Source: VXPQ01 sp965248175 (GTDB lineage Bacteria > Bacteroidota > Rhodothermia > Rhodothermales > VXPQ01). From it: a stretch of DNA of 64,000 bases. Numbering within the stretch: position 1 is the stretch's first letter; every line of letters starts with the position of its first letter. The notes below the pieces were generated by a model. The model had not been told where the DNA came from. It made no database searches and was given only the letters and a program-made list of their open reading frames with translations. The stretch is from positions 310,001 through 374,000 of the forward strand of contig OZ252093.1 of the NCBI GenBank assembly GCA_965248175.1. Direction: 5' to 3'. The translations under genes were made by a program, and so were the position numbers. Shown here in pieces: positions 51,864-60,520 of the stretch.

Positions 51864-53126
51864 TCAGAGCATGACGTCCGTCCCTTCGTCCTTCAATTCG
51901 AACCGGATATGATCCCGGTAGGTCTTGTAGGCAGCCATGATCAGTGCTGTGACAGGAACAGCGATGACCAGTCCGATCCAGCCCATGAAATGCCCGAAAA
52001 TGAAGAGCGAAAGGATGATCAGAACAGGGTGGAGCCCCATCTGCTGGCTCATGATATTCGGGACCAGCACCGTCTGTTCAAGAATCGACTGGCCCATCAG
52101 AACAGCCACGATTTTGAGGACATCGATGTACCAGGGATCACCGAGAAACAGTCCGATACCTATCCCGATGATATTTGTGACGATGATGCCGATGTTCGGA
52201 ATCAGATTGAGGACACCCCCCAGGATACCAATCACGATGGCGAACGGAACGTCGAGAAGGATAAGAACCACCGACACATTGAAACCGGCAATGGCGCAAA
52301 TAATGAGCTGGCCGCGCAGGTAGTTTCCGACAACCTCTCCGGTTTGGAGCAGGTAGTCGCGGCGTCCGCCGAGGGTTGGAAACAATTCGATGATCCGCCT
52401 TTTGATGGGCGGAAAATCTTTCAACAGGTAGTAGTGTACGACCGGTAGCACGGCGACGAGCGCAACAGCGCCAAGTCCCTCGCCGATCTTCCTCAGAACG
52501 TATTGCAGGACGTTCGGAATGCTCGTCGCCAGATTCGTAGCCTGTTCCTGCAGGAAACCGGTAAGATCCCGTACAATTTGATCCCGGTCGACACCCACCC
52601 TTTCGAGATTGTCGAGCAACGAGGCGGATTGCAGCCAGGTGCGAAAATCGTCCATGGTGTCCGTCAAGCGCAGAAACAATTCCTCGAACTGGGTTAACAG
52701 ACTCGGAACGACCAGAAAGATGAAGGAAACGAAAATGCCGATCAGGACAGCCGTCGCAGCAAGGGAGGCGATAGCACGCCGGATGCCGAAACGGTCATGC
52801 AACGCGGTGACCAGCGGATCGAAGAGATACGCAAACAGATAGACGACCGCGAAGGGAATCAGAATGACGGCAAGGTCGTTGAGCGCCCACAGGAACAGCA
52901 TGAGCCCCCCCGCTACAAGCAAGGCCCGCACCGCGCGGATTTTTCGCAGGGGCCACAGCAGGACAGCCCCGGCAAAAGCGACAACCGGCGGCCCGATAAA
53001 ATCGCTGTCCATCTGGTAGATCATGCCCAGAAACAGGAGAACGCCCCCCGCGAGAAGCGCGGTCCGGAATGGGGTCAGGCGTTCGTCCGGTATGGGTACG
53101 TTCCTGTTCGGCGTTTCGTCGGGCAT
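51864..53126 (-). CDS. AI-2E (PerM/TqsA-like) family transporter
   Basis: Membrane protein of 420 residues. ATG 53126 is chosen over a TTG 15 bases upstream. Hydrophobic stretches are visible at the start (LLAGGVLLFLGMI), the middle (VILIPFAVVYLFAYLF) and as a C-terminal block (LILLDVPFAIVIGILGGVLNLIPNIG, WYIDVLKIVAVLMGQ, VLIILSLFIFGHFMGWIGLVIAVPV), the typical AI-2E pattern with about eight helices. Substrate unknown: AI-2, sodium or others. In the clpX-tgt run. Confidence 0.87.
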   Translation of the reverse strand: MPDETPNRNVPIPDERLTPFRTALLAGGVLLFLGMIYQMDSDFIGPPVVAFAGAVLLWPLRKIRAVRALLVAGGLMLFLWALNDLAVILIPFAVVYLFAYLFDPLVTALHDRFGIRRAIASLAATAVLIGIFVSFIFLVVPSLLTQFEELFLRLTDTMDDFRTWLQSASLLDNLERVGVDRDQIVRDLTGFLQEQATNLATSIPNVLQYVLRKIGEGLGAVALVAVLPVVHYYLLKDFPPIKRRIIELFPTLGGRRDYLLQTGEVVGNYLRGQLIICAIAGFNVSVVLILLDVPFAIVIGILGGVLNLIPNIGIIVTNIIGIGIGLFLGDPWYIDVLKIVAVLMGQSILEQTVLVPNIMSQQMGLHPVLIILSLFIFGHFMGWIGLVIAVPVTALIMAAYKTYRDHIRFELKDEGTDVML

Positions 53127-53156
53127 CCTGAATGGGGCCAATGCGGCTTCTATATT

Positions 53157-54416
53157 CTATGCACTCGCCTTGCGCTTTTCGTAGACGGGGTCGGCGCCGT
53201 GCAGCACCGTATCCCGCGTCACTCGGCAGTTCGCGGCATGCGGATGGGCGTGGAGGTCGTACATGATTTCGAGCATGATTTGCTCCATTACGGAACGCAA
53301 TCCACGTGCGCCGGTGCCGAGTTTTTTCGCCCGCTGCACGATGAGGTCGATCGTGTCATCGTCGAAGGCGAGTTGCACGCCGTCCATGGCCAAGAGCTTC
53401 TGGTATTGTTTCACCAGAGCATTCTTCGGTTCCAGAAGAATCTGCCGCATGGCGTCGTCGGTAAGCGGGTCCAGGGCGGCAATAACCGGAACGCGCCCCA
53501 CCAGCTCGGGAATGAGCCCGAATTTCAGGAGGTCGTCCGGCTCAACGCTCTGCAGGAGAACAGGGTCGTTGCGATCGAACACCTTGCGGCGCTCCGACAT
53601 GAATCCGATCGTATTGATGGACATCCTGTGAGCGACAATCTCCTGCAGACCGTCGAAGGCGCCCCCCACGATAAAGAGAATGTTCCGGGTATCGATGTTT
53701 ATCAGACTCTGTTCCGGATGCTTGCGCCCGCCCTTCGGCGGCACACCGGCCACAGTGCCTTCAAGGATTTTAAGCAAGGCCTGTTGCACGCCTTCCCCGG
53801 ATACGTCGCGCGTAATGGAAGCATTATCGCTTTTCCGCGCAATCTTGTCGATTTCGTCAATGTAGATGATACCCTGTTGGGCCCGTTCTACGTTGAAATC
53901 GGAGGCATGCAAAAGGTGGGTCAGAATGCTTTCGACATCCTCGCCGACATAGCCGGCTTCGGTCAGCGCCGTGGCGTCCGAAATGGAAAAGGACACATCC
54001 AGAATGCGCGCCAGCGAGCGGGCGAGCAGCGTTTTGCCGACGCCGGTGGGGCCAACCAGCAACACGTTGGATTTTTCCAGTTCCACATTGTCGTACTCGT
54101 GAACATACCGGTCCGTGTCTATGCGCTTGTAGTGGTTGTAGACGGCGACCGCCAATGCTTTCTTCGCATACTCCTGCCCGATTACGTATTCGTCGAGCGC
54201 TCCCTTGATTTCGCGCGGGGCGAGCAGGCGCGGCTTGACGGGCGATGTCCGGGAGGCGGTCTGCGTCTCCGAAACGCTGCCGATAACGCTCGCCGCTTCG
54301 CCGATACACCGGTCGCATATGTATACGCCGGGTTCGCGAGCCTGGACCATGGACGCGGCGCTGTCCACCGATTGCCCACAGAACGAACACTGGATGATGT
54401 TATGTCTGGTACTCAT
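53157..54416 (-). CDS. clpX: ClpX ATPase subunit of the ClpXP protease
   Basis: Unfolds proteins and feeds them to ClpP. 419 residues. The zinc finger is IQCSFCGQSVDS with CDRCIGEA; Walker A is GPTGVGKT, pore loop GYVGED, Walker B IIYIDEIDKIA, and the RKH loop is RKHPEQSLINIDTRN. The sensor FIVGGAFDG and the C-terminal VTRDTVLHG end are standard. No clpP in the window. It heads the leftward run. Confidence 0.95.
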   Translation of the reverse strand: MSTRHNIIQCSFCGQSVDSAASMVQAREPGVYICDRCIGEAASVIGSVSETQTASRTSPVKPRLLAPREIKGALDEYVIGQEYAKKALAVAVYNHYKRIDTDRYVHEYDNVELEKSNVLLVGPTGVGKTLLARSLARILDVSFSISDATALTEAGYVGEDVESILTHLLHASDFNVERAQQGIIYIDEIDKIARKSDNASITRDVSGEGVQQALLKILEGTVAGVPPKGGRKHPEQSLINIDTRNILFIVGGAFDGLQEIVAHRMSINTIGFMSERRKVFDRNDPVLLQSVEPDDLLKFGLIPELVGRVPVIAALDPLTDDAMRQILLEPKNALVKQYQKLLAMDGVQLAFDDDTIDLIVQRAKKLGTGARGLRSVMEQIMLEIMYDLHAHPHAANCRVTRDTVLHGADPVYEKRKASA

Positions 54417-54530
54417 ACAGGAAGAGAATGAATGCGTGTATGAGGAAGCGCCGGATTGCTGTCTGCTTGCTCTCGCTGCTTGTCTTCCGCTACGGGTGCC
54501 GCCGTTTGATTAGATAGTATGCGCAAAACC

Positions 54531-54542
54531 TGTGTGCACACA
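54531..54542. promoter_or_regulatory. Palindrome TGTGTGCACACA upstream of clpX
   Basis: A perfect 12-bp palindrome about 115 bases upstream of the clpX start, in an AT-rich part of the 54417-54604 spacer. It could be an operator. The rest of the spacer shows no gene or strong terminator after the outer-membrane gene at 54605. Confidence 0.3.
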
Positions 54543-54604
54543 TAATTGCAAATAAGGTAAGATATCCTGTGCAGCGATGCTGTAACAAAGTTGTAAACGG
54601 CCTG

Positions 54605-56614
54605 TTACCCCAATATCGGCCAGTGTACGCCGAAACGAAAACGACCGGCAGGAAGCGGGTACACGGGCGCCAGCATGGTCCCTGGCGCCAGCGATGCGCC
54701 AGCCGGTGCATGGTCGTAAATGAAAAAAAGACGGGCCGTGCGCACACGTATTTCCGCCACGATATTGCCTGTGTTCGAGGCGCCGAGCAGGAGAGAAGAC
54801 GCCTCCGGCACGGCAAGCAGCCCGGTGGGCGCGTGCAGCGACCGGCTGTGGAAGGCGGACCATGCCGCGCCTTCTGCATAGAGATCGAAACGCAGGTCGC
54901 CCTGGAAGAGCGTATACCGCACACCAAAGCGTGCTCTTCCGAACCAGCGGGGCAACGTACCGGCAAGGCGCTTGTGCAAAGGCGAGGCGCCCTGTTCGAC
55001 GATGTGCATAAAGGTGGGGCGCACCATCGCGTAGAACCCGCGTTGGGCATGACGGCGCCAGCCAATATCCGCATACAGGGCCGCCTGGCGGAGCGCCGAC
55101 GGCGCCGTTGCCGTAACGATTTCGTCGCCTGCGACAAACACATCGACCGGATCATGGGCCTGGTACCCGAACGCCCCGAGCGCTACGACAAAGGGCCCTG
55201 TATGTACGGATCCTTCGGTATGAATCGCAAAGATTCGCCCTGGCCGCACACCGCGTTCTCCGCGCAGGGCGCCGAAACCAGTATCGTATGCGACGGCCGT
55301 ACGCGGTTTGACGGTCGAGGCGCCAACGCGCCAGGAGGTTCGGGTTCCGCGGCGCGTCAACCGGACAGAGCCGGCAAGGCCGCCGCTCCGGTGAAAAAAC
55401 CAGCCTGCCGCCGGCTCCAGCATCCATTTTTTCTCCTGCCCATCCTTACCGGCCCGCCCAAGACGCAGCGAATCGCCGGCCTCAACATACATGGCGAAGC
55501 GACGCGCTGCGGATTCCCGGAACGCTCCTCGCGGCGCCATGTGCTCCGACCACGCCTCCACACGGATCGCAAGTCGGCTCCTAACAGTGCGCAGCAGGGG
55601 CTGGCGGACATGCGCCCCGGTGCGCATCGAATGAGTACCGAGCGTGTCGAGGGCGTTGTGGTAGCGGAATGTCTCCGTAGAATGGTACATGGTCGAGGAA
55701 GTGACGCCAGCGGAGAGCAGCCGTGCACGCACGGCGCCCGCTAAATCGTTGCGCACGATGCGTCGTTCGGCCTCCGGCATGGCGACTTCGGCAATATCGC
55801 TCCGGTAGATCGCGTTTGGATCACCGGCCCGGATCAGAACGCCGCCGTGGGCGCCGACACGCCGGCGTTGGCTCAGGTACAGCACCTCTGCCGACCAGGC
55901 ACGCTGTGCATACCGCACGCGCAACGTGGTGCGGCGTCCACGCGTCAGGTTGCTGCCCGGATACGCAACATCCGTGGCGCGCCCGCCGTAGGCCCCGAGC
56001 ACCCCCAGCAATCCGGGCTGCCCCCTGAGCGACCGCCGCCGTTGCTGGGCGTGCACAACATCTATACTCTGGAGTCCCTCCCCATCGCGCCAGTAGGTGG
56101 CTTCGGTAAGCGGCGCCGGTCCCCCGTATGGCCGCAGTTGCGCATGTACGCCGGCAGGACGCCCTCCCACCCCGGCGGGGTCAAGACGGGGTGGCGCAAT
56201 CAGGGGCAATGGAATCAGGTCCCAGGCCGGGCGCCCGGTGAAAATGTCCGTAAACGGAATGCCGGTCAGAACAAGCGGGCGCGTGTTGGGAGAAAGCCCG
56301 AACGGACTCCAGCCGTCGGGCCAGCCCGGACGATCGAACAGATAGGTAAAACTGCCGGGCGCACCAGCAACAAGCTCGACAAGATGAATATCGGGCCGGA
56401 GCGCCGGAATCGAATCGGAAAGCGCCCATATACCCCCGGTCTCCTCATGCAATGCATCACCGAATCCAATGAGATCAAGAGGCATCCGGGCGAGGGAATC
56501 CAACGCGGCCGGCGCCGGCTCAATGCCCAGCGCCGTGGTATCCGGCTCTTGTGCGGCTGCGGCGGGACACAACAGACATCCGGCCAAAGCGATACACCGT
56601 AGGTGCGCCGTCAT
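54605..56614 (-). CDS. Outer-membrane beta-barrel protein with plug-like N-terminus
   Basis: 669 residues. Signal peptide TAHLRCIALAGCLLCPAAAAQ. The first 250 residues include a plug-like segment (VELVAGAPGSFTYLFDRPG, RPLVLTGIPFTDIFTGRP), after which the sequence is arginine-rich alternating strands, as in a 14-22-strand barrel. No TonB box or typical receptor end is clear; the C-terminus FRFGVHWPILG lacks the usual Phe. I would call it a putative porin or receptor-like protein. Start overlaps the NDUFA9-like stop by four bases, so the two are coupled. Confidence 0.65.
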   Translation of the reverse strand: MTAHLRCIALAGCLLCPAAAAQEPDTTALGIEPAPAALDSLARMPLDLIGFGDALHEETGGIWALSDSIPALRPDIHLVELVAGAPGSFTYLFDRPGWPDGWSPFGLSPNTRPLVLTGIPFTDIFTGRPAWDLIPLPLIAPPRLDPAGVGGRPAGVHAQLRPYGGPAPLTEATYWRDGEGLQSIDVVHAQQRRRSLRGQPGLLGVLGAYGGRATDVAYPGSNLTRGRRTTLRVRYAQRAWSAEVLYLSQRRRVGAHGGVLIRAGDPNAIYRSDIAEVAMPEAERRIVRNDLAGAVRARLLSAGVTSSTMYHSTETFRYHNALDTLGTHSMRTGAHVRQPLLRTVRSRLAIRVEAWSEHMAPRGAFRESAARRFAMYVEAGDSLRLGRAGKDGQEKKWMLEPAAGWFFHRSGGLAGSVRLTRRGTRTSWRVGASTVKPRTAVAYDTGFGALRGERGVRPGRIFAIHTEGSVHTGPFVVALGAFGYQAHDPVDVFVAGDEIVTATAPSALRQAALYADIGWRRHAQRGFYAMVRPTFMHIVEQGASPLHKRLAGTLPRWFGRARFGVRYTLFQGDLRFDLYAEGAAWSAFHSRSLHAPTGLLAVPEASSLLLGASNTGNIVAEIRVRTARLFFIYDHAPAGASLAPGTMLAPVYPLPAGRFRFGVHWPILG

Positions 56615-57546
56615 GGCGCCCCCGACCTTTCGCGCCGGTTCAGGTATGACAGGTTTTCCGGCGAAAACGGCTTGAATGTGAGCTCGAAATCGTGATAAAA
56701 AGCCGTGCTGTCGCAGGTGTTGCCTTCCATGAGCATATCGAACTGGTCCAGGGAAATAGGCAGGATGCCCGTTCCGTCGAGAAAACGGATAAACGGGCGC
56801 ACAAGAACTGCAGGATTCGGGATTTTTGACTTCCTGGCATGTCCGATCGCATCCGTTATGCGGTCGAGCAGTTCAAGAAAAGTGATGCGCTCCCGTCCTC
56901 CGGCGTAATAGACCTTGCCGTGCGCAGCATCGAGCGTGAGCGCCTGCACAAACGCCGCAGCGACTTCCTCGACGGATACCGGCTGCATCTCGAAGCGCCC
57001 GCCACCGAAAGCGGGCAGGACGGGCAATGGCCGCACCAGCGTGCGGGCCAATTCAGACGCGAATTCGAAGCCGCCCGATCCGGGATCCCCGAAAATGAGC
57101 GAGGGACGGAAAATTGTCCAGCGGGCGAAGCCTGCCTGCCGGACATATTCTTCCGCATGCCACTTCGAGGTCTGATAGGCGGATACGCCGTCGGGGCGGG
57201 CGCCATTGGCGCTCATGTGGATAAATCCGGGAATGCCGGCCTTGCGGGCTTCGTCCACGACGGCTTTCGCACCTCCGAAGTGGACTGCATCGAAGGTAAC
57301 GCCATGTGCAGGGTTTTCCCGGATAATGCCCACCAGATGGATCACGGCATCGCAGCCGTCCATCAAGCCGTCCAACGTGTCCGGAGCGGTCACGGAGCCG
57401 AATACCTGCTCCACGCGGGCCGGCATAGCATCAAGCGCCGGGGCCTCGTTTCGGACCAGACAGCGCACGGTATGCCCCTGCCGGATCAGTTCACGGAGGA
57501 TATAGCCTCCCACGAAACCAGTGCCCCCGGTAAGGAAGATGGTCAT
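56611..57546 (-). CDS. NDUFA9-like NAD(P)-binding protein (SDR, epimerase-like)
   Basis: 311 residues. Rossmann start MTIFLTGGTGFVGGYILREL, then DAVIHLVGIIRENP and SAYQTSKWHAEEYVRQAGF, where the catalytic Tyr of typical SDR enzymes appears as SAYQTSK with Tyr and Lys. FRPSLIFGDPGSG and ERITFLELLDRIT follow. These are the features of the complex-I NDUFA9-like branch in bacteria, which is of unclear function. Translationally coupled to the barrel gene. Confidence 0.87.
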   Translation of the reverse strand: MTIFLTGGTGFVGGYILRELIRQGHTVRCLVRNEAPALDAMPARVEQVFGSVTAPDTLDGLMDGCDAVIHLVGIIRENPAHGVTFDAVHFGGAKAVVDEARKAGIPGFIHMSANGARPDGVSAYQTSKWHAEEYVRQAGFARWTIFRPSLIFGDPGSGGFEFASELARTLVRPLPVLPAFGGGRFEMQPVSVEEVAAAFVQALTLDAAHGKVYYAGGRERITFLELLDRITDAIGHARKSKIPNPAVLVRPFIRFLDGTGILPISLDQFDMLMEGNTCDSTAFYHDFELTFKPFSPENLSYLNRRERSGAP

Positions 57547-57594
57547 GGCGTCATACGTGCAGAATGATTCGGGGCCGGACGTACGCCGCCTGCA

Positions 57595-58722
57595 TCAGGT
57601 AACGACATCCTGCATATGGACACTCTCGATGCGGCAATCGAAATCGCGCGCGCCGAAGGATGTCCCGGTGGCGTGGGCTGTAGCAAGCATCGGATGGTCG
57701 AGAGGTATCATGCGGGTCTTGTTGGCGATCTCCTCGAAGGGGACACTTGTGAGTCGGTTGTTTTGCAGCGCGACCATGCGCCCGAACTGCCCCTCGGCAA
57801 TCATGGCGGCAGCGTAGACGCCGAAGACTGTCGCCAGATCGCGATCGTACGCCGTCGGCGTACCGCCGCGCTGCATGTGCCCCGGAATCGTGGTGCGCAC
57901 TTCGCTGTCTATCTGCGTACTCAACGCCTGCTCGAGCACCTTGCCAACCCCTCCGAGGCGCACGGGATCCGGGCTGTTTTCCACGATCTGTTTAACGATC
58001 AGGTCGCCTCCCTTGGCCCGGGCGCCCTCTGCAATCATGATAATCGTAAAGTGCTGCCCTTTGGCTTCCCGTTGCCGGCAGACCCATGCCACATCTTCGA
58101 CCGTGTATTCGATTTCGGGAATCAGGATGATGTCGGCGCCGCCCGCCACACCGGCGTAGAGCGCAATCCACCCCGCGTAGCGCCCCATCGTTTCAATGAT
58201 CATCACCCGATCATGGCTCTGTGCGGTAGTATGAATACGGTCGATTACCTCCGTGATGATCGAAACGGCGGTGTCGAATCCGAACGTGCGCTCGGTCCCC
58301 ATAAGATCGTTATCGATCGTCTTGGGCACGCCGACGATCTTCATACCCATCCGGGCAAGGCCGTTCGCAATGGACATCGTACCATCTCCGCCAATAACAA
58401 CCAGTGCATCGAGTCCCATAAGGCGGCAGTATTCCGAAACCTCTTCCGAGACGTCCGCATCGTCCCGTTTGTAGTAGCTGAATGGATTGGCTATGTTACT
58501 GGTTCCAAGGATGGTGCCTCCAAGCGTGAGAATGCCGCTGGCGTCACGGTAGGACAGGGGGCGGCAACGCCGTTCGATCAGCCCGAGGAAGCCATCCTCG
58601 ATGCCGATCACTTCGGCGCGGTGCTGGAGGATGAGGCATTTCGTGACACCCCGGATGACGGCGTTGAGCCCAGGGCAGTCTCCCCCGCCGGTAAGGACGC
58701 CGACGCGCATGGAACCGGACAT
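57595..58722 (-). CDS. pfkA: 6-phosphofructokinase
   Basis: 375 residues. Phosphate-donor loops are visible: GGDCPGLNAVIRG, VVIGGDGTMSIA and VPKTIDNDLMGTE. The donor-site residue is Gly in GGDGT, which points to ATP, while Lys in PKTIDND is the residue seen in PPi enzymes; the same pair occurs in Streptomyces-type ATP enzymes, so ATP is likely. MGRYAGWIAL and PGHMQRGGTPTAYDR are the fructose-6-phosphate segments. With gntK divergent upstream. Confidence 0.93.
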   Translation of the reverse strand: MSGSMRVGVLTGGGDCPGLNAVIRGVTKCLILQHRAEVIGIEDGFLGLIERRCRPLSYRDASGILTLGGTILGTSNIANPFSYYKRDDADVSEEVSEYCRLMGLDALVVIGGDGTMSIANGLARMGMKIVGVPKTIDNDLMGTERTFGFDTAVSIITEVIDRIHTTAQSHDRVMIIETMGRYAGWIALYAGVAGGADIILIPEIEYTVEDVAWVCRQREAKGQHFTIIMIAEGARAKGGDLIVKQIVENSPDPVRLGGVGKVLEQALSTQIDSEVRTTIPGHMQRGGTPTAYDRDLATVFGVYAAAMIAEGQFGRMVALQNNRLTSVPFEEIANKTRMIPLDHPMLATAHATGTSFGARDFDCRIESVHMQDVVT

Positions 58723-58863
58723 AGTGCAAAAGAGGATGGTGTATGTAAGGATAGCGATGAACCCGATGTCCCGCTATAAAAAGAAGGAACGTCCCGTTAC
58801 GTTCCGCCCCGGCGCATGCCACCGGGCAACCCGGGGAACGTTTCCTGAAAACGCCTCTGAAGA

Positions 58864-59409
58864 ATGACTGCCCGGCAGGTTCCCGATATCCCGGCGCGGC
58901 GCAGCCTGGTCGCGATTTTCATGGGTGTATCCGGTGTGGGAAAAACGACGGTCGGGCAGGCTGTGGCAGAGCACTTTGGGTGGTCCCTGTTTGATGGGGA
59001 CCATTTTCATTCGCCGTCCAATATCGACAAAATGCGTCGGGGAATCGCGCTGAATGACGACGACCGTGCAGAATGGCTCGAAGCGTTGCGCGCCCGGATC
59101 CGGCAGTCCCTGGACGAGAAACGCCCGGCGATCGTCACGTGTTCGGCATTGAAAAAAAAGTACCGGGACATACTCCGAAGCGGCAATGACGGGACGATCT
59201 TCGTCTACCTGCGGGCAGAGCGGGACCTTGTTGCGGAAAGAATAGGCGCCCGCCGCGATCATTATTTTGGAGAAAATCTCCTCGACAGCCAGTATGCGGC
59301 GCTCGAAGAACCCGAGGATGCGTTCACGATCAATGCCGGAGAGCCTCTTGACCGGGTTACTGCTGTTGTGACGGCCCTTCTCGAAAACGCGCTGCAAAAC
59401 GCCCGCTGA
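58864..59409 (+). CDS. gntK: Gluconokinase
   Basis: Phosphorylates D-gluconate to 6-phosphogluconate. 181 residues. P-loop MGVSGVGKTTVGQAVAEHF near residue 20, then FDGDHFHSPSNIDKMRRGIALND, TCSALKKKYRDILR and YLRAERDLVAERIGAR, the lid. It converges with gnd, whose product it feeds. Confidence 0.95.
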   Translation: MTARQVPDIPARRSLVAIFMGVSGVGKTTVGQAVAEHFGWSLFDGDHFHSPSNIDKMRRGIALNDDDRAEWLEALRARIRQSLDEKRPAIVTCSALKKKYRDILRSGNDGTIFVYLRAERDLVAERIGARRDHYFGENLLDSQYAALEEPEDAFTINAGEPLDRVTAVVTALLENALQNAR

Positions 59410-59446
59410 AACAGCGTGGGAAGCCACCGCCGTATTTTGCAGGGAT

Positions 59447-60358
59447 TCAGGCGCCCTCCTTTTTTACGGAATGGCCCCCGAACCGGTTGCGCATGCCCGA
59501 AAGAAGGCGGTGTGAAAAAGACCGATCGTCGCGGGATTGAATGCGCTGGAGCAGCGAGGCGGTGATGACCGGAGCGGGAATGTTGAGGTCGATCGCTTCG
59601 CGGACGGTCCACCGGCCCTCCCCGGAGTCGGGCACAAAGGGAGCGATATCGCGCAGGTCCGCATCCTCTTCCAGCGCGTCCGCCGTCAGGTCCAGCAGCC
59701 ACGACCGGACCACGCTCCCATGCCGCCAGATATGGGCGATGGCATGGATATCCAGATCGAAACGGTCGCTCCCCTCCATGATCGCGAACCCCTCGGCATA
59801 GGCCTGCATCATGCCGTACTCGATCCCGTTATGCACCATTTTCACGCAATGGCCTGCCCCGGCAGGTCCGACATGTCCCCATCCCTTGCTACCGTCACAC
59901 GCCAGCGCATCGAAAATCGGCGCGAGCCGTTCGACAGCCTGCTTGTCCCCACCCACCATCAGACAATATCCTTCCTCAAGGCCCCAAATGCCGCCGCTGG
60001 TGCCGGCGTCGACCAGCATAACCCCCCGGTCGCTCAACGCCCGGGCGCGGCGTATCGTGTTGCGATAATCGGAGTTGCCGCCGTCGATCAGGACATCTCC
60101 TTCTTCAAGCACCGGCGCAAGAGCGGCAATGGTGGCGTCAACCGCATCGCCTGCGGGCACCATCATCCAGATATGCCGGGGCAAGGTGCACTGCATCACC
60201 AATGCTTCCAGCGAATCGGCGCCTGTCATGCCGGATTGCTCATATTCCGAAACGACCTGGGCCGAAAGGTCGAATCCAATGACGCTGTGTCCACGCCGGA
60301 GAAGCCGGAGAGCCATACTGCCTCCCATCTTTCCCAAACCGATCATTCCAAGTTCCAT
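59447..60358 (-). CDS. gnd: 6-phosphogluconate dehydrogenase, short (YqeC/GntZ-like) form
   Basis: Oxidative decarboxylation of 6-phosphogluconate to ribulose-5-phosphate. 303 residues. Cofactor site MIGLGKMGGSMALRLLRRG, then GGNSDYRNT, VDAGTSGGIWGLEEGYC and HCVKMVHNGIEYGMMQAYAEG with the catalytic Lys and Glu. C-terminal domain short (the long Gnd is 470 residues), as in the NAD-type enzymes from Gram-positive bacteria. Confidence 0.94.
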   Translation of the reverse strand: MELGMIGLGKMGGSMALRLLRRGHSVIGFDLSAQVVSEYEQSGMTGADSLEALVMQCTLPRHIWMMVPAGDAVDATIAALAPVLEEGDVLIDGGNSDYRNTIRRARALSDRGVMLVDAGTSGGIWGLEEGYCLMVGGDKQAVERLAPIFDALACDGSKGWGHVGPAGAGHCVKMVHNGIEYGMMQAYAEGFAIMEGSDRFDLDIHAIAHIWRHGSVVRSWLLDLTADALEEDADLRDIAPFVPDSGEGRWTVREAIDLNIPAPVITASLLQRIQSRDDRSFSHRLLSGMRNRFGGHSVKKEGA

Positions 60359-60520
60359 CGTACAGGATATATGTTGAATGAAGAGCGCTCTTTGGAAGAT
60401 AGTATCTCCAGAGTACTTTAGTTATGGCATAGCCGGTTTGATTCTTCGCGCATTCCTTCACTATTTTCAGCCATTCGCTTCTTCTGGACCGATCATCGGT
60501 CACACCTGTCGAGAATACGC

